From: Pseudomonas reactans | GTDB lineage: Bacteria > Pseudomonadota > Gammaproteobacteria > Pseudomonadales > Pseudomonadaceae | Direction of reading: 5' to 3' | DNA: 64,000 nt | NCBI RefSeq assembly: GCF_013385825.1 | Contig: NZ_JACAPG010000006.1 | Location: 372,001-436,000 of the forward strand | Shown here: piece by piece, positions 9,075 to 17,555 of the stretch | Numbering within the stretch: position 1 is the stretch's first letter | Layout of the letters: each line of letters begins with the position of its first letter | The notes under the pieces: model-generated | The model's database searches: none | Told to the model about the DNA's origin: nothing | The model's input: only the letters and a program-made list of their open reading frames with translations | Program-made: the position numbers and the translations under genes

Positions 9075-10199
9075 TTAGAAGTAGATGATTTCCAGGGTGG
9101 CCGAGCCGTCGAGTCGCACCTCACTGCTCAGGTCCAGGGTGTTGAGTGGCGCGATAACGGCCTTCAGGTTTAGTAGTGCGTTGAGGGTTTGCAGGGCGTT
9201 GGGGCCGTCGGTGCTGCCGGCTGTGCTGGTGAAGCCGAGCAAGCTGCGCGCACCCAGTGGAAGCGGGCTGGCGCTGGCGCTGCTCCAGGCCGTGCCGCCA
9301 GTGGTGGAGTCCGTCCGATACAGCTGGGGCAGATGGTCGGCTGTCGCCTGGGTTGGGTCGACAAGCAGGTAATACCGGCCGATTTTTTGCCCGCGTGCAT
9401 CCAGGCCCAAGCCGTAGGCGGTTTCATCAAGGCCACCAGTGGCGGAGCCGTCGCGGTTGTCGTGCATGACCAGGGCAAAGCGTGCCGGGCCGTCGCACGT
9501 CGCCGTGAAGGTCAGCGTTCTTTCCGCCAGGGCGGTGTCCTTGTCGTGGTTCAGGTCGCTGGCTGACAACTTGCCGAAATTTACCCTGCCATTGTTGGAG
9601 AGGCTGGGCGTGCACGCCGCCGGGGCGAAGCGTGCCTGCAGGCTCAGTTCCCGCGAGCGTCCCGAGGCCGGGGCGTCTACCAGCCCTGAGGTTTCCCAGG
9701 TCACGGCGTCGCGCACCCGTACAGCCTCTTCGCGGGCCCAGGCGCTGACCTGCAGGCGTACGGAAAAGCTGCGGCCCGTGGTGGGTTGGCCATCGATCAT
9801 CGGTACGACGCCATGGTCAGCCCGCCAACTGAGATTTGCGCCGACCAGGCTCGGCGCCTGGCCCTGGCCTGCAAGCAAGCCAAGCTCTACAGCGCGGCCA
9901 TCCAGCACGCCGTCATGCACCTGCAGTTGGTAACTGCCACCCTCCGTGAAACGCAGGCGCTCGGTGCCGGAGGCCAATGCTCGGTAGAACAGGCTCATGT
10001 CCTGAGGTTGCGGGCAGTTCAGCGTCAGGGACAGTTGCCGTTCGCCGAGCAGTCGTTCTGCTGCCAAGGTCGGTGCAACGGCGCGGTTCATCAGGCCGAA
10101 GTCCAGGCGCGATTCGCTGAGGTCCAGGCGGCACTCGTCCTGGGCCTGTACCGCGCTGGCGCAGAGCAGCAGGGCGGTGAGGCAGTGGTGAAGCTTCAT
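9075..10199 (-). CDS. Two-domain DUF1120 protein, candidate fimbrial tip adhesin
   Basis: This 374-residue secreted protein has a signal peptide at residues 1-19 (cut after VQAQ or VQA). An N-terminal domain (about 20-175) begins DECRLDLSESRLDFGLMNR and has its own Cys pair (the second in LTLNCPQPQ). A linker follows, then a C-terminal DUF1120 domain (about 185-374) beginning SLQARFAPAACTPSLS and ending DGSATLEIIYF. Chaperone-usher tip adhesins have this plan of receptor domain plus pilin domain. The N-domain looks like a spore-coat-U-type beta domain, with low certainty. The ATG at 10199 follows AGGAAA and makes a proper signal peptide. It lies 10 bp after the usher gene. Confidence 0.82.
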   Translation of the reverse strand: MKLHHCLTALLLCASAVQAQDECRLDLSESRLDFGLMNRAVAPTLAAERLLGERQLSLTLNCPQPQDMSLFYRALASGTERLRFTEGGSYQLQVHDGVLDGRAVELGLLAGQGQAPSLVGANLSWRADHGVVPMIDGQPTTGRSFSVRLQVSAWAREEAVRVRDAVTWETSGLVDAPASGRSRELSLQARFAPAACTPSLSNNGRVNFGKLSASDLNHDKDTALAERTLTFTATCDGPARFALVMHDNRDGSATGGLDETAYGLGLDARGQKIGRYYLLVDPTQATADHLPQLYRTDSTTGGTAWSSASASPLPLGARSLLGFTSTAGSTDGPNALQTLNALLNLKAVIAPLNTLDLSSEVRLDGSATLEIIYF

Positions 10200-10209
10200 A
10201 GGCTTTTCC

Positions 10210-12630
10210 TCAAGGGTTCTGGCAGCGGGCTGGGGCCGTTTCGTAGTACACGTGGGGATCGGCCTTGGCGGGCAACTCGAAGCGCAAATGGCAACGGGGT
10301 TGGTCAGGGGCTTTGATCCACAGCGTGCGGGTGTCGAGGACATCGGGCAGAAACACTTGGTTGTTTTCCTGGACCAGGGTGATGAATTCGCCGTCTTCGG
10401 TGGTCACCGTCGAGCCTCTTGGCACTGGCCTGTCGAGGGTCAGCAGGGCTCGCCGGGTCAGGGCTACACCAAATTCGACACGGTCCACCGCACCCCGTCC
10501 GGCCGTCACTACGGCCAGGCCATTGTTGATATCGGCATTACGCGGCAGCGAGCGGGTTTGCACTTCCAACGGGCTGCGTCCGTAGGCGCTAAGTTGGGAG
10601 GCTACGGCCTGGCCTTGCCAGTCGGTCCATACCGGGCCACTGGGAGTGTTGACCTTGATGCCGGCCATGTCGCCCACTGACAGCACGGCAAAGGTGTCGC
10701 GCACGGGATAGGGCGAGAACGTCACACCGCCACCGTGCAGCACCACCGCGCCTCGCGCACCGCCTTGATAGCTCGACCGCTCGGCATCGGAGCGGGTGTA
10801 GTTGAAGTCCAGCTGGCTGTAGTACGGCAGCGCCGAAACGCCCAGGGATGATTCGACTTCGCGGTCGCGGGTGTCATGTTCGACACCAACCCGATAAGCC
10901 AATTGATCATTGATCTGTTCGTTAAGCCCAAGCCCCGTGCGATGCTCGCCACCGGAGTTACGCACCCACGCCCGACCCCGGCGATTGCTGCCAAGCGGGA
11001 CACTGACGGTCAGGTAGACGCTGTCGTCGTTATAGCGTCGTCCGCCCATGTGCCATTCGGCTGTGGCCGACACCGAAAGCCCGCCGACTTGCGTCCCCCA
11101 GGCGGCCAGGCCACGGCTGCTGCTGTCGCCCTGGAATGACGACGAGCGGGAAAACCCTGCCGTGAACGCGCCCAATTGCGGATGGGACCACGAAGTGGTT
11201 GCACTTTGCTGGTCACGATAGCGCGCGCGTTGCTGCTCGCGGGTGTCGGTGGTGTAGGTCGACTCGGTGAGGTCGCGGTAGCCCTGGGTACGCCACGAAT
11301 TGGCAGCCGTCAACGACCAGCGCTCGGCCAATTTCTGTGACCACGACAGGTCGGTCTGTACCCCGCGCTCCTGGGTGCGCCGTGTGGCATCGGAGGCCAC
11401 CAGGGCCAATTGCACCTGGCTGTCCGGCCATGGCAACAACCCCAGGCTCACGCCCGCCGATTTGTATTCCTCGGCCGCCAGTACCCCGCTGCCCACGCTG
11501 ACTTGCGGGTGCGGCGCGGCACTGTAGCCGGCGCTGACTACCCAGGGTTCTGCACCGTCGCTGTTGCCGATATTGCGCACCTGTCCTGCCGCCACCGAGT
11601 AGCCTGGCGCCGGCAAGCCGAGACCGAGCATGGCGGCGGGAACGGTGAAGCGGCGTTCCTCGCCGGTGGCTTCCTTGACAGTCACCTCGACGTCGGAGCG
11701 CCCATTAAGGCGCGGCACATTACTCAAGGTAAACGGGCCGGCGGGCACTACGGTGGAGTGAATCAACGTGCCGTTTTGCCTCACCTCCACCTGGGCCGGG
11801 CCATTGGCGATGCCGTCGATGGTCGCGCCCTGGTTCTGGTCTTGCAGCGCCTCTTCGGTCAGCACCTGCACACCCGTGATCTGCGCACCGGCAAGCACAG
11901 GGTTGTAGAGGTTGATCTGCCCAGCCTGCAACACTGCCTGCTGGCTGGCGAATGTGCGCTGGGCATAGGCGTCGAGGTGTGTCGTGCTGGAGGTGCTGTC
12001 CTGCCAGGTCTGCACTTGGCGGCTGCGTACGATCCAGTCACCGACGTTGAAACCAACTTCTGTATTAGCCGAGCCGAAGCGGCTGGTGTCGTCGCCGTAG
12101 TGGTTGTAGAGACCGGTGAGGTCATAATTGAGCAGCGCGGCAAAACCACCGGTTTGATAGCCGGAAATATCTTGGGTGACCGGGCGCAGGGCCTGGGTGG
12201 GTACCACCAGCGCCAGGCTTAGGCTGGCTGTGTCGGGTTCGACTACCGTCTGTGGGTATTCTTCGAGGAAGTCGTAGCAGCTGTCTTCCTCGCCGGGGCC
12301 AGACGCTGGGACTACCAGTTGTGCCGCGTCCAATAGCGGTGGGTCGAAGCACAGCGCGCCTTGGCGATCGAAACTGACATCGACGCGTCCTCGGCGTTGG
12401 CCGTTGACCGTTAGATTGAGCGCGTGGCGACCCTGGCTGAAGCGGGGTGACTCCATCAGCAAATGGGCGAGTTCGGGGTCGATCCCGCGCTGGAGCAGGG
12501 TTTGTGAGTCAAAGGCGCCCCATGCGGGAGTTGTCAGCAGCCCCTGGCCGATGACCAGCATCAACAGTGACAGGCGTGGTGAAACGCCGGGCACGGCGTT
12601 GCCGTCACGGTAATTCATGACTGTGTTCAC
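10210..12630 (-). CDS. Fimbrial outer-membrane usher protein (PapC/FimD family)
   Basis: This 806-residue outer-membrane pore receives chaperone-subunit complexes and extrudes the fibre. After a signal peptide (cut near PAWGA, residue 38) come an N-terminal chaperone-binding domain, then a long beta-barrel region (about 150-650) rich in Tyr, Trp and Ser. The plug domain is near PAQVEVRQNGTLIHSTVVPAG, followed by FTLSNVPRLNGRSDVEVTV, a strong usher signature. The C-terminal domains contain two late Cys, with CHLRFELP near the end. The length is normal for ushers. It is in one operon with a chaperone and six DUF1120 genes. A 131-bp intercistronic gap with secondary structure precedes it. Confidence 0.92.
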   Translation of the reverse strand: MNTVMNYRDGNAVPGVSPRLSLLMLVIGQGLLTTPAWGAFDSQTLLQRGIDPELAHLLMESPRFSQGRHALNLTVNGQRRGRVDVSFDRQGALCFDPPLLDAAQLVVPASGPGEEDSCYDFLEEYPQTVVEPDTASLSLALVVPTQALRPVTQDISGYQTGGFAALLNYDLTGLYNHYGDDTSRFGSANTEVGFNVGDWIVRSRQVQTWQDSTSSTTHLDAYAQRTFASQQAVLQAGQINLYNPVLAGAQITGVQVLTEEALQDQNQGATIDGIANGPAQVEVRQNGTLIHSTVVPAGPFTLSNVPRLNGRSDVEVTVKEATGEERRFTVPAAMLGLGLPAPGYSVAAGQVRNIGNSDGAEPWVVSAGYSAAPHPQVSVGSGVLAAEEYKSAGVSLGLLPWPDSQVQLALVASDATRRTQERGVQTDLSWSQKLAERWSLTAANSWRTQGYRDLTESTYTTDTREQQRARYRDQQSATTSWSHPQLGAFTAGFSRSSSFQGDSSSRGLAAWGTQVGGLSVSATAEWHMGGRRYNDDSVYLTVSVPLGSNRRGRAWVRNSGGEHRTGLGLNEQINDQLAYRVGVEHDTRDREVESSLGVSALPYYSQLDFNYTRSDAERSSYQGGARGAVVLHGGGVTFSPYPVRDTFAVLSVGDMAGIKVNTPSGPVWTDWQGQAVASQLSAYGRSPLEVQTRSLPRNADINNGLAVVTAGRGAVDRVEFGVALTRRALLTLDRPVPRGSTVTTEDGEFITLVQENNQVFLPDVLDTRTLWIKAPDQPRCHLRFELPAKADPHVYYETAPARCQNP

Positions 12631-12761
12631 ACAAGTGCACTCTTTTCTGGACGGAAGTGCCCGGCGCGCTTCCCTATCGCGGTTGGTCGCCTTCCCGGTG
12701 GCCTTAGGTCAGTGGCCACTTCGTTATTATTAGCGCCATTGCATCCCTGGGCGCCGTTGCT
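12631..12761 (-). other. Structured spacer between chaperone and usher genes
   Basis: This is the only sizeable gap before the usher in an otherwise tight operon. Read as mRNA it can form GCGCC/GGCGC (12733-12754), then GUGGCC/GGCCAC with a 10-base loop. The latter competes with a longer-range pairing of AAGUG and CACUU. No coding frame is convincing. It could be a processing or attenuation element that sets usher dose relative to subunits. This is inference from pairing by eye. Confidence 0.35.
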
Positions 12762-13478
12762 TCACAGGGTGATGGGCGCTTCGTGGGCGGGCACGGCAAA
12801 GCCATACACGGTGGCAGGTTGTATACGTACGGCAGTGGCACCTGAACCGCTGGCGGTGACGGTTAGCGTTTCACCCGGTAGTACGTACGTGCGCGGCAGC
12901 ATTGCCGTGCCGGTACCGGGAACCAGTTGCAGCTCTTGGGCCATGCGCACCACATAGGGCGTCGGGTTGCGGACGCTGAGTTGGTCGGCGGTCAAGGTCC
13001 AGATCAAGCCCAGCCACGGTGTGCGGTTGGGGGCCAGCCCCTTGGGATGAAGAATGACCGGCAGGTTCTGCCGCACGGTCACCCCCACCTGCGCGCGCCC
13101 GGCCTGGGCGGGGTCGCGCTGCTGGGGCATGCCCTCGAAGATCACGCGTTTGAGGCGTTGGGTTTTCAGCGGTTCCTGGGTTTGCAGAATGAACCGCACC
13201 AGTTGGCTCTTGGACGGCTCGACCCGTGTCAGCGGCGGCGTTACGAACAACAGCGAGTCGGTGTCCTCGGGAATGCTTTCAAGGCTCACGTGCAGCAGGG
13301 CCAGTTTATTGTCAGTGTTGGTGACTGAGACGCTGGCCTCGCCGTCGGCCTCGTTGACGATCACCACCGAGGTGTCTGGCACCATGCCATCGGCGAATGC
13401 AGTGGCTGCGCCGAGCACCCCCAGGGCAGCACAACAGGGGAGCAACCCCCTGCGCAAAGCGGAAATTATCGGGTTCAT
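12762..13478 (-). CDS. Periplasmic fimbrial chaperone (PapD-like)
   Basis: This 238-residue periplasmic protein folds and caps subunits before they reach the usher. The signal peptide is residues 1-29 (cut after FA or FADG). Two immunoglobulin-like domains are expected: the N-domain has EASVSVTNTDNKLALLHVSL and VEPSKSQLVRFI, and the NLPVILHPKGL stretch carries the Lys matching PapD K112. The residue matching PapD R8 is Ser (TSVVIVN, S37), so one of the two residues that usually grip the subunit C-terminus is absent. It lies between the four upstream subunit genes and the usher. Confidence 0.88.
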   Translation of the reverse strand: MNPIISALRRGLLPCCAALGVLGAATAFADGMVPDTSVVIVNEADGEASVSVTNTDNKLALLHVSLESIPEDTDSLLFVTPPLTRVEPSKSQLVRFILQTQEPLKTQRLKRVIFEGMPQQRDPAQAGRAQVGVTVRQNLPVILHPKGLAPNRTPWLGLIWTLTADQLSVRNPTPYVVRMAQELQLVPGTGTAMLPRTYVLPGETLTVTASGSGATAVRIQPATVYGFAVPAHEAPITL

Positions 13479-13541
13479 GACAGGTTTCTCAAGTTGGCCG
13501 CCCGGTACCCGGTATGTCGCCTGGGCACGGGCCGCGCGTTA

Positions 13542-14168
13542 TCAGAGGTACAGCAGGTCCAGCGTGATCGAGCCGTCGAGGGGCACCCGCTCCTGGAGCG
13601 TCAAGGTGTTGGCCGGGCTGATCGAGGTGTCTACGCGCAGGGACGCCACCAGTTGCGCGATGGGCGTGGGCAGCGTCTCGCCCATTCGGGCAAATCCCAT
13701 GTAGAGACCTGGGTACACGTTAGGCTCGGGCGTCCAGGTCTCGCCCTTGTCGGGCGAGACCAGGGTGTGCATCGGTTGCATATCGCCCACTGGCCCGCGC
13801 AGCGACAGGCTGACCCTGCCCAGGCGCTCGCCGGGGGCGTGAATGTTCATGCCCAACCCGTATAAACGTTGCGGCTCCAGGGACGACTCCGATTTGTTGT
13901 CGATACCCACCAGCGCGAACAACACCTTGGCGTCACACACAATGCTGAAGCCCATTTGCTTGTCAGGCAGCACGGTAAATTGGCTGGGGTGCAGTGTCTT
14001 CGCCATGATTTCCTGGTAATCGACCAGACCGTTGTCCGACAGCGATGCTGTGCAGGCGCGGGGCGTGATGAGCCCCTTGACGTCCAAGTCCACGACGGAC
14101 CCGGCGATGGACGGAGTCAGGTATAAGGCGAGCGAGACTGTCGCCCATAGATGGGTAGATCTTGTCAT
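13542..14168 (-). CDS. DUF1120 pilin-like subunit 4
   Basis: This 208-residue secreted protein has a signal peptide at about residues 1-22 (cut after SIAG). The mature start SVVDLDVKGLITPRACTA is a donor-strand-like sequence followed by Cys, and a second Cys lies in FSIVCDAKVLF. The C-terminus is VPLDGSITLDLLYL, with penultimate Tyr. It diverges from its paralogues in the block after the first Cys (YQEIMAKTLH in place of the G-K-x-S-x-D-L pattern), so it may have a separate position in the fibre. It is followed by the chaperone gene after 63 bp. Confidence 0.85.
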   Translation of the reverse strand: MTRSTHLWATVSLALYLTPSIAGSVVDLDVKGLITPRACTASLSDNGLVDYQEIMAKTLHPSQFTVLPDKQMGFSIVCDAKVLFALVGIDNKSESSLEPQRLYGLGMNIHAPGERLGRVSLSLRGPVGDMQPMHTLVSPDKGETWTPEPNVYPGLYMGFARMGETLPTPIAQLVASLRVDTSISPANTLTLQERVPLDGSITLDLLYL

Positions 14169-14199
14169 CGTGTGGGACCGCTTAGGGTTGGGGGGGTAT

Positions 14200-14826
14200 T
14201 TACAGGTAATTCACTTCAATGGTCCCGTTGGCCCGAAAGGCTTCCTCTCCAGTCAGAGTCAAGCTATCGGCGCGGGCAATCACGGCATTGATTTTCAAAC
14301 CGGTGGTGAAGCGCGTGCTGGAAATGGGCTGTGTCATGTCCGCCGGATTACTCGGGGCATGCAGTGATAGGGCGTAGAACGCCTGGCCATTGTTGGGCGC
14401 CCAGGTTTGACCACCGTCCTGCGATTCACTGACATGCACGGCTACGTTGTCGGCCATGGGGTTTTCGAATCTGATGCTGACCATGCCGATTTTTTCTTGG
14501 GCGGACGTGAGTCCCAACCCTAAGTTGTATTGGTTGATGCTGGTGCCTTGTTGATTGTCGATGAGCTTGAGCGCCATGGCGGTCAGGCCTTCGCAGAGAA
14601 TCTCCATTTCCAGTCGCGCATCGGCCAATATCGTCGTTCTGATCGGATCCAGGTCCTTTGCCGAGACCTTTCCGTATTCGACAAGCCCACCCGAGGACAG
14701 GCTGGGTGTGCACGCACTAGGTGTAATCAAACCCGTGACGGTCAGGTCAGTGGTAGAGGCAGCAAACGCAGGCAAAGCGTTGCCGATCAGCAGGCCAGCG
14801 ATGCTGGTGCAGAATAGTTTTTTCAT
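14200..14826 (-). CDS. DUF1120 pilin-like subunit 3
   Basis: This 208-residue secreted protein has a signal peptide at residues 1-22 (cut after AFA). The mature start ASTTDLTVTGLITPSACTPS fits a pilin N-terminal extension and first Cys, and the second Cys is in MEILCEGLT. The C-terminus EEAFRANGTIEVNYL keeps the alternating strand and penultimate Tyr but replaces the Asp-Gly-Ser found in the other five subunits. The gene is spaced 31 bp from subunit 4 and 67 bp from subunit 2. Its function as a fibre subunit is inferred from these features and from the operon. Confidence 0.85.
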   Translation of the reverse strand: MKKLFCTSIAGLLIGNALPAFAASTTDLTVTGLITPSACTPSLSSGGLVEYGKVSAKDLDPIRTTILADARLEMEILCEGLTAMALKLIDNQQGTSINQYNLGLGLTSAQEKIGMVSIRFENPMADNVAVHVSESQDGGQTWAPNNGQAFYALSLHAPSNPADMTQPISSTRFTTGLKINAVIARADSLTLTGEEAFRANGTIEVNYL

Positions 14827-14893
14827 TGCGGGTAAAGCTCCATTGTCGGACTAGGAATACGGGGTTTACAGGGACTTACGGGATTTGCAGGGC

Positions 14894-15517
14894 TTACAGG
14901 TAACGCAACTCGACGGTCACGTGCCCGTCGAGGGGGACTTCATCGGTGAGGGTCAGGCTGTCGGCGCGAGCAATGCGGGTGTTGAGCGTGATGTCCGCAT
15001 CGAAGTTCGTCACCGCCATCGGCTGGGTAGGGTTGTCCACCGAGGCGACCGCGAGCAGGCTGAGATGATTCAACTGTGTGCCGACAAACCAGCTGGCGCC
15101 GCCATCCAGGGACACAATGGTGCGCACAGGCGTCGTCAGGTCTGCCACGGGGTTGCTTAACGCCATGGACACACTGCCCAGGTTTTCGTTGTTGGCGGTC
15201 GTGCCCAGGCCGTGATGGTTAGGGATCACTGCTGAGCCCTCGCGGTTGTCGAGCGTGGTCAAGGCAAACAGGGTTGCACCTTCGCACCGCACTTCCAATT
15301 GCAAGGTATTGCGCGGCAGCAGCGTATTCCGGTCCGGGTGCAGGTCACGCTTGGTGAGTTTGCCATGGTCGATTTTGCCCTCATCCGACAACCCTGGTGT
15401 GCAGGCATTGGGGGTAATCCAGCCGGTCACACTCAAGTCGGTATTGCTGGCCGCCAGGGCAGTGGTCGCGTTGGCCATCAGCAGGCTCGCCGCCAGGGCT
15501 GTGATGCAGTGATTCAT
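14894..15517 (-). CDS. DUF1120 pilin-like subunit 2
   Basis: This 207-residue secreted protein has a signal peptide at residues 1-22 (cut after ALA). The mature start ASNTDLSVTGWITPNACTPG is an alternating donor-strand pattern before the first Cys, and the second Cys is in LEVRCEGATLF. The C-terminus VPLDGHVTVELRYL has the penultimate Tyr. The middle region, with dozens of Thr and Asn, is typical of beta-rich surface proteins. It sits 24 bp downstream of subunit 1 in the same transcript. Confidence 0.85.
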   Translation of the reverse strand: MNHCITALAASLLMANATTALAASNTDLSVTGWITPNACTPGLSDEGKIDHGKLTKRDLHPDRNTLLPRNTLQLEVRCEGATLFALTTLDNREGSAVIPNHHGLGTTANNENLGSVSMALSNPVADLTTPVRTIVSLDGGASWFVGTQLNHLSLLAVASVDNPTQPMAVTNFDADITLNTRIARADSLTLTDEVPLDGHVTVELRYL

Positions 15518-15541
15518 GGGGCAAATACCTTTTCGGGTGAG

Positions 15542-16174
15542 TTACAGATACTTCACTTCCAGGGTCGCCGAGCCATCGATGGGCACTTCATTGCTCAGGT
15601 CCAGGTCCCGGGTGGGGGCGATGTAGGTCATGACGTGCAGTTCGGTGATCAATTCCTGGATCTGGATCGGCGCCCATGCACCACCGCTCTGGTCGCCAAA
15701 GCCGGCAAATTGCTGGGGAGGCCAGGTAGAGCCAGTGGCGTTGGTCCAGGTGTTGCCGTTGTCCATCGATGCCAGTGGCGTGATGGCTACGGTGTCGGCC
15801 ACCGGGTTGAGCAGGCGAAGGTGAAAGAAGCCCAGCTTCTGGTTGCCATTGATGAGGTTGAGCCCGTAGCTCTGCCCGGAAATATCGCTGGAGGAACCTG
15901 CGCGGTTATCCACGCCCTGCAAAGCAAATAGGGTCGGCGCGTCACAGGTGACCTGAAGTTGCAGGGTTGCGTCGGTCAGCTTGGTCACTTGATCGACGCT
16001 CAAGTCTTTTGCCGACAGCTTGCCGTGCTCCACCGTGCCTGCCGACAACAACGGCGTACAGGCGCTTGGCACAATCGTGCCGCTGACAGTCAGTTCAACA
16101 CTGCTGGCGGCGAGCGCTTGCAAGGAGTTGGCAATCAAGAGTGCAGCGCAGAGCGCGGTGAGAGACGTTTTCAT
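15542..16174 (-). CDS. DUF1120 pilin-like subunit 1, first gene of the operon
   Basis: This 210-residue secreted protein is the promoter-proximal subunit and so possibly the most abundant (major) one. The signal peptide is residues 1-22 (MKTSLTALCAALLIANS..., cut after LAA or ALA). The mature start SSVELTVSGTIVPSACTP and second Cys in LQVTCDAPTLF follow the family plan, and the C-terminus is VPIDGSATLEVKYL. The ATG at 16174 is preferred because a GGA lies eight bases ahead; another ATG two codons upstream has its GGA too close. Confidence 0.83.
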   Translation of the reverse strand: MKTSLTALCAALLIANSLQALAASSVELTVSGTIVPSACTPLLSAGTVEHGKLSAKDLSVDQVTKLTDATLQLQVTCDAPTLFALQGVDNRAGSSSDISGQSYGLNLINGNQKLGFFHLRLLNPVADTVAITPLASMDNGNTWTNATGSTWPPQQFAGFGDQSGGAWAPIQIQELITELHVMTYIAPTRDLDLSNEVPIDGSATLEVKYL

Positions 16175-16562
16175 TTCCATATTCCAGACGATTCCATTTC
16201 GTGGCATGCCGACCGCCGGGCGAGGCTGGCGGTGGTGTTTATAGCGTTGGCAGCGCGATCTTGGCTGCTCCCCGTATCGGGATGCGGCGCAATTTATCGA
16301 GGGTGGCTATTACGGGGAATACAACAATTACGACAATCGGCGTAGGCTGAGAAAGGCGTCGGAAGAAGTATTTAAATATGTAGGAGAAATGGTTTTTTCG
16401 TAGTTGTTGTATCGTCAAAAAATATGCATTTAACTATTTTCATTGTGTTTTTTGCGTAGTAAGCCATTCAAATGATTCGTCGGCGTTGCGCACTCGCAAG
16501 GTGCGCCCGGTGAGGTGGCGAGCCTGTCTCTCCGTTCGTTGTACCGAGTAGTCGAGGTGAAC
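16175..16562. promoter_or_regulatory. AT-rich divergent regulatory region between the fimbrial operon and its regulators
   Basis: This 388-bp stretch has no credible gene. From about 16365 to 16480 it is strikingly AT-rich (runs such as GTCAAAAAATATGCATTTAA) compared with the GC-rich genes around it. It must hold the promoters of both the leftward DUF1120 operon and the rightward receiver-Hpt gene. AT-rich silencer-bound promoters are common for chaperone-usher operons (H-NS-like MvaT/MvaU in Pseudomonas). I could not assign exact -10/-35 boxes or an RcsB box. Confidence 0.5.
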
Positions 16563-17369
16563 ATGCAGCCGGGTAATCCACCCGACGAGGATGCCGATCG
16601 CGCGTCTGCGTCGTCACGCGTGGTGCCTGTGAAATGGCAAAGGTTGACGGTATTGGTGGTGGAGGATCACCCGGCCTACCGAATTTTGCTCGGTTGGATC
16701 CTGAATAAGCTGGCGCTCGGGTTTGTGGTGGTGGACGACGGCCAGGCGGGGTTGGTGGTCATGGAGCGCCAGCCCATCGACCTGGTGCTGACCGACTGCC
16801 AGATGCCCGTCATGGACGGCTACGCCATGACCCGGCAAGTGCGGCGCAACGAACGCCTGGCCGGTACTGGGCGCGTACCGATCATTGCCTTTACGGCCAC
16901 CCTTGGGCCAGAGCAGATACAGCGGTGCGTGGCAGCCGGTATGGACGCCTGGTTACTCAAGCCCGTGACCTTCGAAAAATTGCGCGACGTGCTTACCGAT
17001 TGGTTACCCCTCAGCGTCCGACCCTATCGGCCCGCGGCCGCACCGCACTGGCCGACGCGCGCGAGCCTGCTCGAAACCTTCGGCAGCGTAACGACGGTGG
17101 AACAACTGTTGCAGACCCTGGTTGGGGAAGCGCAAGTGGACCTCGCCGTGCTGACCGAAGCCCGGCGCACAAGGGATGCCTGCGCCACCGCACAGCATTT
17201 GCATCGTCTGATTGGAAGCGTTGCGTTCCTAGGCGCCGACTCCCTGGAAACCCGAGGTGCACGAATGATTGATGCGGTGGCGCGAGAAGGGGTGGCGCGA
17301 CACGCACGCTCACTCGGTGTGCTGCTCAAGGACATTCACAGCTACGTGATGTACTTGTCTTCGCTGTAG
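16563..17369 (+). CDS. Receiver-Hpt phosphorelay protein
   Basis: This 268-residue cytosolic protein has no kinase core. The receiver domain (about 28-148) has acidic pocket residues E34/D35, phospho-acceptor D78 in LTDCQMPVMDG, Thr in AFTAT and K133 in LLKPV. A histidine phosphotransfer domain follows (about 165-268), with the probable phospho-His H214 in HRLIGSVAFLGA. The protein could relay phosphate from an unlinked hybrid kinase to the RcsB-like regulator downstream. The ATG at 16563 follows GAGGTGA; an upstream in-frame start exists but has no ribosome site. It is divergent from the fimbrial operon. Confidence 0.85.
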   Translation: MQPGNPPDEDADRASASSRVVPVKWQRLTVLVVEDHPAYRILLGWILNKLALGFVVVDDGQAGLVVMERQPIDLVLTDCQMPVMDGYAMTRQVRRNERLAGTGRVPIIAFTATLGPEQIQRCVAAGMDAWLLKPVTFEKLRDVLTDWLPLSVRPYRPAAAPHWPTRASLLETFGSVTTVEQLLQTLVGEAQVDLAVLTEARRTRDACATAQHLHRLIGSVAFLGADSLETRGARMIDAVAREGVARHARSLGVLLKDIHSYVMYLSSL

Positions 17370-17555
17370 ATTTGCAGGACATTTCTGACCTTTATGTAGT
17401 CTTTAAGAGTAGGCAGGTTCTGTTTGTTTTGTAGGCATTAGCCTGAGGCTCATTGATTGCTGGACCGTGCTGGAAAACGACGGCCAGCGGCGGTTGTGGC
17501 TGAAAGCCACTAGCGGTAACGTGCGGCAACTCAACTGGCAATCCAGGTGGTTCCC

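Noticed and set aside
12631..12720. Possible cobalamin riboswitch ahead of the usher gene
   Set aside because: The mRNA contains GCCACUG and CGGGAAGGCG, which recall parts of the cobalamin motif. The conserved core (CCCGC-N-AC) and the B12 box are missing, and a vitamin B12 link to fimbriae is unlikely.
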